The notes under the pieces: model-generated
Database searches by the model: none
What the model was told of the DNA's origin: nothing
Seen by the model: only the letters and a program-made list of their open reading frames with translations
Origin: a virus
Reading direction: 5' to 3' (one strand)
IMG/VR virus record: IMGVR_UViG_3300007735_000722
Coordinates: 1 to 40,567 of that record
Length of the DNA stretch: 40,567 bases
Translations under genes and position numbers: made by a program
Shown: in pieces, positions 36,953 through 40,567 of the stretch
Layout: each line of letters opens with the position of its first letter
Numbering within the stretch: the first letter of the stretch is position 1

Positions 36953-37614
36953 CGCCCCATCTCCTTCCACTTGGCGTCGTCGGCTTTGACCGTCTCAATC
37001 AGTTTGTCCATGTCACCCGACTGCCCGGCGTAGTGAATGATCTTGCTGTCCTTGTAGCGATCTAAGCCGAAGTGCTGTTCCACCGAAGTCATGCAGTTGT
37101 AGGCTGGGTCCAGGTCTTCCAGCGTGACGCCCCATAGGTGGGCTTGAATGTTCATCCATGTCTGCTCTCCAAAATGGTTTGGGTGCAGCGCCAGCGGGGG
37201 CATGGAGAAGATTCCGGCGCAGCGGTTGGTTACGACAAAGACGCCGGTATTGACGTAGAAGCGTGGCTCAATATGCCCGCCAAAAGCCTCGGCCAGCTTG
37301 GCCATGCCGGGCTTGCGATCCAGATATGCGCCCTCGTCAAAGGCTTTGAAGCCGTTGCAGTTCTTTCCTATGTCCTCGCAGTCCTTGGCCACCAGCACGT
37401 CCGCGTCAAAGAACGTGATTTGTCCGTAGCCTTTCGTGGCCATGAAGTTTGCAATGATCGACTTGGTGTACTGGTTGGGTTCAGTCAGCGGCTTGGCGAT
37501 GGCCAGAAAATCCTGTTCCGTGCGCTTGGCATAATCCTCCATGCGCGGAGCGGTCAGCTTCAGTAGCTCCTCCCACTTGGCCCCAAAGGCTTGAGTGATT
37601 ACCGCCCGCTTCAT
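36949..37614 (-). CDS. Glycosyltransferase family 8-like
   Basis: 221 aa from ATG 37614 (ATGA overlap). GT-A signs: a hydrophobic strand ending in the metal-binding DxD motif (ITFFDADVLV, D70-A71-D72), then PRFYVNTGVFVVTNRCAGIF (117-136), HFGEQTWMNI (148-157), LDPAYNCM (168-175) and KIIHYAGQSG (191-200), the ordered landmarks of GT8 enzymes. Uses a nucleotide sugar. No DNA-glycosylation partner (hydroxymethylase) is visible, so the acceptor is unclear: LPS, a protein, or modified DNA. Confidence 0.75.
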   Translation of the reverse strand: MKRAVITQAFGAKWEELLKLTAPRMEDYAKRTEQDFLAIAKPLTEPNQYTKSIIANFMATKGYGQITFFDADVLVAKDCEDIGKNCNGFKAFDEGAYLDRKPGMAKLAEAFGGHIEPRFYVNTGVFVVTNRCAGIFSMPPLALHPNHFGEQTWMNIQAHLWGVTLEDLDPAYNCMTSVEQHFGLDRYKDSKIIHYAGQSGDMDKLIETVKADDAKWKEMGR

Positions 37615-37886
37615 GCCATCTCCCAAGTCTTCTGGCAGGCTAGGTCTTGTAATACCTCTGTCGCCTTTTCAACTACATCCAAGGCAGGCGATGTGAGCCT
37701 GTCCCCCTTGGCATCAAACACCCGAAGGTTGTCCACCGTGGCCTCCACCGGCACTTGGGCAAACAGGTGAGGCTTGAAGCCCTCCGGCCCTATGTCCTTT
37801 TCCTCCGTGCGGACATGGACGTCGCCCATCGCCCCATACGAAATGCCTTCGTATTCAAAGTCGCAGTCGATCTCTCGCCATCTCAT
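37611..37886 (-). CDS. Hypothetical protein (91 aa)
   Basis: ATG 37886 overlaps the upstream stop (ATGA). MRWREIDCDFEYEGISYGAM, then DVHVRTEEKDIGPEGFKPHL and a C-terminal helix. Acidic alpha/beta protein. Not recognised. Confidence 0.6.
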   Translation of the reverse strand: MRWREIDCDFEYEGISYGAMGDVHVRTEEKDIGPEGFKPHLFAQVPVEATVDNLRVFDAKGDRLTSPALDVVEKATEVLQDLACQKTWEMA

Positions 37887-38179
37887 AGCCGGGGTAGCTC
37901 CCGCTTAAGCTGCGCCCAGGCAAACAGGCTCCGCACAATAGCCCGCTCCAAGTGGTCCAGCGCCGTCTCCCCGCCGTTGTCGGGCTGCGGGTGATTCAAG
38001 TGAATCTGCATCTGCGCTGTCGCGTTGTGCCGGATGGCTCTTTGAATGTGATAATCAAAAGTTGGCTTATCCTTCTCAAACCACTCTCCGTAAGCCGACT
38101 TGGTTGAGCCAGTACCCATTACCCGCCAGACAATCTCCGAAGCGGCTTCACCTAGTTCGCCTATGGTCGGCGGCGTCAT
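37883..38179 (-). CDS. Hypothetical protein (98 aa)
   Basis: ATG 38179 overlaps the nuclease stop (ATGA); a longer upstream start reads over the nuclease gene in another frame. MTPPTIGELGEAASEIVWRV, then FEKDKPTFDYHIQRAIRHNA and a helix (DHLERAIVRSLFAWAQLKRE). The histidine/acid helical pattern vaguely recalls phage dNTP-pyrophosphatase-like small proteins, but not firmly. Unknown function. Confidence 0.55.
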   Translation of the reverse strand: MTPPTIGELGEAASEIVWRVMGTGSTKSAYGEWFEKDKPTFDYHIQRAIRHNATAQMQIHLNHPQPDNGGETALDHLERAIVRSLFAWAQLKRELPRL

Positions 38180-39006
38180 AGTTCCATTCCTGGTGGGACG
38201 TAGCCCTTGAGCCACGACCAGATTTTGAGCATGTTTTGGAATGCCTTAAATGATTCAATCAAATCCTCCTCATCCCACTGCTTTGTCAAAATCTTAGACG
38301 GATCGTTGGAGGGTAGGACTACCGAGACGCAGGCAATCGGAGTGCCCTCATGCTGGTCGGCGCATTCCCGGTAGCAGGACAATTGGGTGCAGTCGCTTTC
38401 CAGATAGAATGGCTCGTACTTGGGGTTGTGCTTGCGGTTCTTTAGGTCAATCAGCGCATCGCCAATGCCCTTTAGTTTCACAAAGGCATCGCAGCGCCCG
38501 GCGTATCCACGCCCCACCAGCGCCTTCTCGCACCAGTAAGTTTCTTCCACGTTCTCCTTGGCCCAAGCCTTGAACGTGGCGATGTAGGGCTGGAGTGTAT
38601 CTACTTTGCTCGTTGGCTTACCAAGTAAGATGTTCTCCATCTCAACGTGCATATCCGTTCCGTGCTGCGCCGCCTTGGTGGTGGACTCCTTGCTGTCGGC
38701 CACGCACCGCTTGGCGTATTCGGTCAGATCCTCGCCGTCGTTACGGGGCAGGGTGAGGGAGGAGAAAATGGCCTGCTCTACCTTCCATGCCGTGAGGTTG
38801 GGTTTCTCAAGAATGGACAACACCGAAGTGACCGACGGAAGAAGTTTTAACTTCCTTGCGTCGGCCACCGTGGTGTTGCGCTCCTTGCCGTTGGCTCCCA
38901 CGATGACATGGGCGCTCTGGCCGTCCTCGGTGTACCAGTGGCCAGACTCTTCAGTCTTGACCAGCCGGGACGTGGACGGTTCCTTGGCTGTAAGCGTAAG
39001 AGCCAT
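38176..39006 (-). CDS. RecB/Cas4-like PD-(D/E)XK nuclease
   Basis: 276 aa. KAAQHGTDMHVEMENILLG (111-129) with H115 and H120, RCDAF (171-175, D173), ALIDLKNRK (184-192, D187-x-K189) and QLSCYREC (208-215) form the ordered motifs of RecB-type exonucleases (PDDEXK_1 group). The start shares one base with the SSB-like gene stop (TGATG). With the SSB-like and resolvase genes it suggests a recombination/replication module, possibly strand processing for annealing-type repair. No Cys cluster for an iron-sulfur site is evident, unlike classical Cas4. Confidence 0.78.
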   Translation of the reverse strand: MALTLTAKEPSTSRLVKTEESGHWYTEDGQSAHVIVGANGKERNTTVADARKLKLLPSVTSVLSILEKPNLTAWKVEQAIFSSLTLPRNDGEDLTEYAKRCVADSKESTTKAAQHGTDMHVEMENILLGKPTSKVDTLQPYIATFKAWAKENVEETYWCEKALVGRGYAGRCDAFVKLKGIGDALIDLKNRKHNPKYEPFYLESDCTQLSCYRECADQHEGTPIACVSVVLPSNDPSKILTKQWDEEDLIESFKAFQNMLKIWSWLKGYVPPGMEL

Positions 39007-39641
39007 CAGAATGGCACCCCGTCATCACTGGCTTCGTCGTTGGTTACTGCTGCCGTGGCGGGCTTGGCCTTGGTAAATTCCTTGGCGTTGCGGATCTTGT
39101 CTTGGAGCCACTGCGGTAGGATGGAGAAAGCACCGCCTTCGCCCTCCTCAATCTCGTAATACACCGGCTCGTTAAAAGCCTTGGCGGCCTTCATGCCCTT
39201 GGGGAGCTTGGACACTGATGTGATGGCGGCATAGGTTCGGCCAGCCGCCGAGGTCTTGTGAACCACGTTAATCAGCGCGGGCTTACCCAAAAGGTTCTTA
39301 AGGCTAAAGTTCTTGAGTTCTGCGCTAGTAAACGCCTGCCCTCTCCAGCTTTCTAGGAGCTGGCGAAGGCTGGACTTTTCGCCAAGCGACCGGGTTTTTT
39401 CGGTGGAGATAACTAGGGGCTTTTCCACCTTGGTTGTCTTGCCGTTCTCGACCACCTCAAACTCGTCGGTGAGGTCAGACAACTCAAAAGTCAGGCGCAC
39501 CTTGGCCTGCCACTTCTCCTTGCCCTCCCATTCAGAGCGCTGGGTTCCGAGGTCAACCAGGCTGTACAGGGTGGCCCTGTGAGATCCGGCTTCGATGGGT
39601 TTGCGTTCTGTTCTGGTTTCTTCGCTAATGGTTAGACTCAT
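39006..39641 (-). CDS. SSB-like phage replication protein (211 aa)
   Basis: MSLTISEETRTERKPIEAGS, then GSHRATLYSLVDLGTQRSEW, GQAFTSAELKNFSLKNLLGK and PALINVVHKTSAAGRTYAAI describe an OB-like beta domain found in phage single-strand-binding proteins. The C-terminal tip EASDDGVPF is the SSB-type acidic tail (D-D-x-x-P-F) that recruits partner proteins. AAAGGAA lies upstream of ATG 39641. It precedes the RecB-like nuclease. Family assignment rests on pattern and tail. Confidence 0.65.
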   Translation of the reverse strand: MSLTISEETRTERKPIEAGSHRATLYSLVDLGTQRSEWEGKEKWQAKVRLTFELSDLTDEFEVVENGKTTKVEKPLVISTEKTRSLGEKSSLRQLLESWRGQAFTSAELKNFSLKNLLGKPALINVVHKTSAAGRTYAAITSVSKLPKGMKAAKAFNEPVYYEIEEGEGGAFSILPQWLQDKIRNAKEFTKAKPATAAVTNDEASDDGVPF

Positions 39642-39660
39642 GGTTTGTATTCCTTTCGGG

Positions 39661-40095
39661 CTATGGTTTGTTTGGGTTGTTGGTTGGAGTTGAAATTACT
39701 TGGCCTTGAACCACCAATGTGGTTGGATGCACTACATCACCCACAACAGAAGCCCGCTCCATGATGGGAGGGGCTATCTGCCTGGCTAACTCGCACACAT
39801 CGTCGGCGTTCATCAGCACCATCCAATTCTTTGTGCCGTTACGCCGAAACCAGACTGATGGTACTTTTCCTTGTGGTGCGTCCGACATAGCCTGAAAGAG
39901 CCATTTTTCGGGCATTATCTGTTGGCATCTTTTGGCCTCGATGTGGAAGGGGAAGTTTGAGCAAACCACGTCCCCGGAGCCAGCTTCGGGGTTCCCCGCG
40001 TACTGTTGCGTCCTTCTTGCTTTTACCCAGCCTTGGCTTCTTAGATAAGCGGCCAGCTCCCTTTCTCCCCGCTTGCCCTTCTGTCTTGAGTTCAT
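39661..40095 (-). CDS. Holliday-junction-resolvase-like PD-(D/E)XK nuclease
   Basis: 144 aa from ATG 40095: MNSRQKGKRGERELAAYLRS, then YAGNPEAGSGDVVCSNFPFH and IEAKRCQQI. Motifs E11/E13, D42 and E53-A-K55 match archaeal Hjc-like resolvases and phage homologues that cut branched DNA. A TTG at 40116 (TTGA overlap with the frame of the 146-aa ORF) would add seven residues and is possible. Its first half is overlapped by the C-terminal part of the 158-aa ORF. Confidence 0.75.
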   Translation of the reverse strand: MNSRQKGKRGERELAAYLRSQGWVKARRTQQYAGNPEAGSGDVVCSNFPFHIEAKRCQQIMPEKWLFQAMSDAPQGKVPSVWFRRNGTKNWMVLMNADDVCELARQIAPPIMERASVVGDVVHPTTLVVQGQVISTPTNNPNKP

Positions 40096-40315
40096 CGTTA
40101 AAAGCAGGGAAGTCAAACCGCCCCGACCACTCCACTTCGTCCATTTTGTCTTTGAGAATGAACTCGCCCAAGGCTTCGTCCCACGCCGGTGGCGTCATCT
40201 CGCCGTGCAGCTTTTCGGCCAGGAAGTAGGGTAGGGCCAGGCCCAAAGTGAGGGTGTGCCGCTCCCCCCATTCGATCTGCACGGTGCCGTAGGTTAGTCT
40301 TGTGGTTTTGTTCAT
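39839..40315 (-). CDS. Early protein, strong Shine-Dalgarno; C-terminus overlaps the resolvase gene
   Basis: ATG 40315 is preceded by a perfect AAGGAGG (40327-40321) with 5-nt spacing. The first 80 residues are natural (MNKTTRLTYGTVQIEWGERH, then WDEALGEFILKDKMDEVEWS). From about residue 80 the frame runs through the resolvase gene and becomes basic and low-complexity. Either the protein has a long overlapping tail (158 aa), or a stop was lost by a frameshift near 40,100, or the two genes were once joined. Function unknown. Confidence 0.6.
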   Translation of the reverse strand: MNKTTRLTYGTVQIEWGERHTLTLGLALPYFLAEKLHGEMTPPAWDEALGEFILKDKMDEVEWSGRFDFPAFNDELKTEGQAGRKGAGRLSKKPRLGKSKKDATVRGEPRSWLRGRGLLKLPLPHRGQKMPTDNARKMALSGYVGRTTRKSTISLVSA

Positions 40316-40553
40316 GGTCGCCTCCTTGTTTTGTGATTTCATTTGTTTTTGCCACAACTCGGTATGGCATAAGTCGTGGGACAATCGCTGTCCCTTGTAG
40401 GAAATTAAAGATTTCTTTTTTGGCCACCATGCCGTGCCGGATGGAGATGCCCCCGCGATGGCACCAGCGCCGGGAGGCCAGAATATTTTTGTGGGAGCAG
40501 TAGGAGCGAAGTTCCTCAAGCGTCCAGTAGGTCTTGTTTTCCAGCGATTCCAT
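40113..40553 (-). CDS. First early gene; N-terminus spans the terminal repeat
   Basis: The start codon (40553, equivalent to 113) lies in the repeat, so the gene bridges the circular junction. MESLENKTYWTLEELRSYCS, then ILASRRWCHRGGISIRHGMV and KKEIFNFLQG read as a small DNA-binding-type domain (a Trp-containing helix-turn-helix-like segment). After about residue 78 the frame overlaps the next gene and has Arg/Gly-rich, unlikely composition, so the true C-terminus is uncertain. No Shine-Dalgarno; a -10-like TACATC lies 7 nt upstream. Confidence 0.5.
   Translation of the reverse strand: MESLENKTYWTLEELRSYCSHKNILASRRWCHRGGISIRHGMVAKKEIFNFLQGTAIVPRLMPYRVVAKTNEITKQGGDHEQNHKTNLRHRADRMGGAAHPHFGPGPTLLPGRKAARRDDATGVGRSLGRVHSQRQNGRSGVVGAV
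40321..40327 (-). promoter_or_regulatory. Strong Shine-Dalgarno that fixes the start at 40315
   Basis: AAGGAGG on the minus strand (40327-40321), 5 nt from ATG 40315. It is a perfect anti-16S complement, contrasts with the unit-heading gene just upstream that lacks one, and decides the start of the 158-aa ORF over the longer 226-aa reading. Confidence 0.8.
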
Positions 40554-40567
40554 GCGTGGGGATGTAG
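40441..40567. repeat. 127-bp terminal direct repeat, right copy
   Basis: Exact copy of bases 1-127; see the left copy. The genes at the two ends therefore join, and the early minus-strand operon begins just across the junction. Confidence 0.95.

Noticed and set aside
38176-39006. True Cas4 with iron-sulfur cluster
   Set aside because: RecB-type motifs are present but the cysteine arrangement needed for a 4Fe-4S cluster is not.

Overview
The window is one complete circular-map phage genome of about 40,440 bp. Bases 1-127 are repeated exactly at 40441-40567. The gene set is that of a temperate podovirus: a tyrosine integrase, small and large terminase, portal, scaffold, an N4-gp56-type major capsid protein, a T7-gp4-like tail adaptor, a tail nozzle, several fibre proteins and three or four ejection (internal virion) proteins. 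I see no sheath, tube, tape measure, DNA polymerase or RNA polymerase. A Gram-negative host is suggested by an overlapping spanin-like pair whose second member has a lipobox, and by a heptosyltransferase-like (GT9) enzyme. I cannot name the host. These are family assignments read by eye, without database searches.

Layout. (1) 1-200 is a divergent promoter region. (2) 197-1599 (+) holds a ribbon-helix-helix protein and the integrase. (3) 1600-1839 is a probable attP region, flanked by two near-identical 20-bp direct repeats. (4) 1840-2369 (-) holds a PD-(D/E)XK nuclease with a coupled 50-aa ORF, and 2407-2853 (+) a secreted protein. (5) 27552 down to 2850 (-) is one 25-kb late operon: terminase, lysis genes, portal, a methyltransferase, scaffold, capsid, fibres, tail, ejection proteins, lysozyme-like protein. 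(6) 27627-29518 (+) is an island of small unknown genes driven by a promoter with a palindromic operator between its -35 and -10. (7) 29700-30072 (-) holds two small genes. (8) 30073-30393 is a non-coding block with a 100-bp nested inverted repeat and three 15-bp iterons spaced exactly 25 bp apart, next to the helicase gene; it is a probable replication origin. (9) 40553 down to 30394 (-) is the early operon: Holliday-junction-resolvase-like nuclease, SSB-like protein, RecB/Cas4-like nuclease, two glycosyltransferases, an XF1762-like protein, a C5 cytosine methyltransferase, a DnaA-domain-IV-like HTH protein, a RepA-like helicase and many tiny ORFs.

How it works together. The early operon is knitted by ATGA/TGATG stop-start overlaps, so its genes are probably translated as a coupled chain. 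At the head of five transcription units a -10-like hexamer sits 6-7 nt before the start codon with no Shine-Dalgarno, suggesting leaderless first genes, while many internal genes have good Shine-Dalgarno sites. Replication probably uses the iteron block, the RepA-like helicase and host polymerase. Lysogeny control is unclear: no CI-like repressor is visible, and the ribbon-helix-helix protein beside the divergent promoter is the best candidate.
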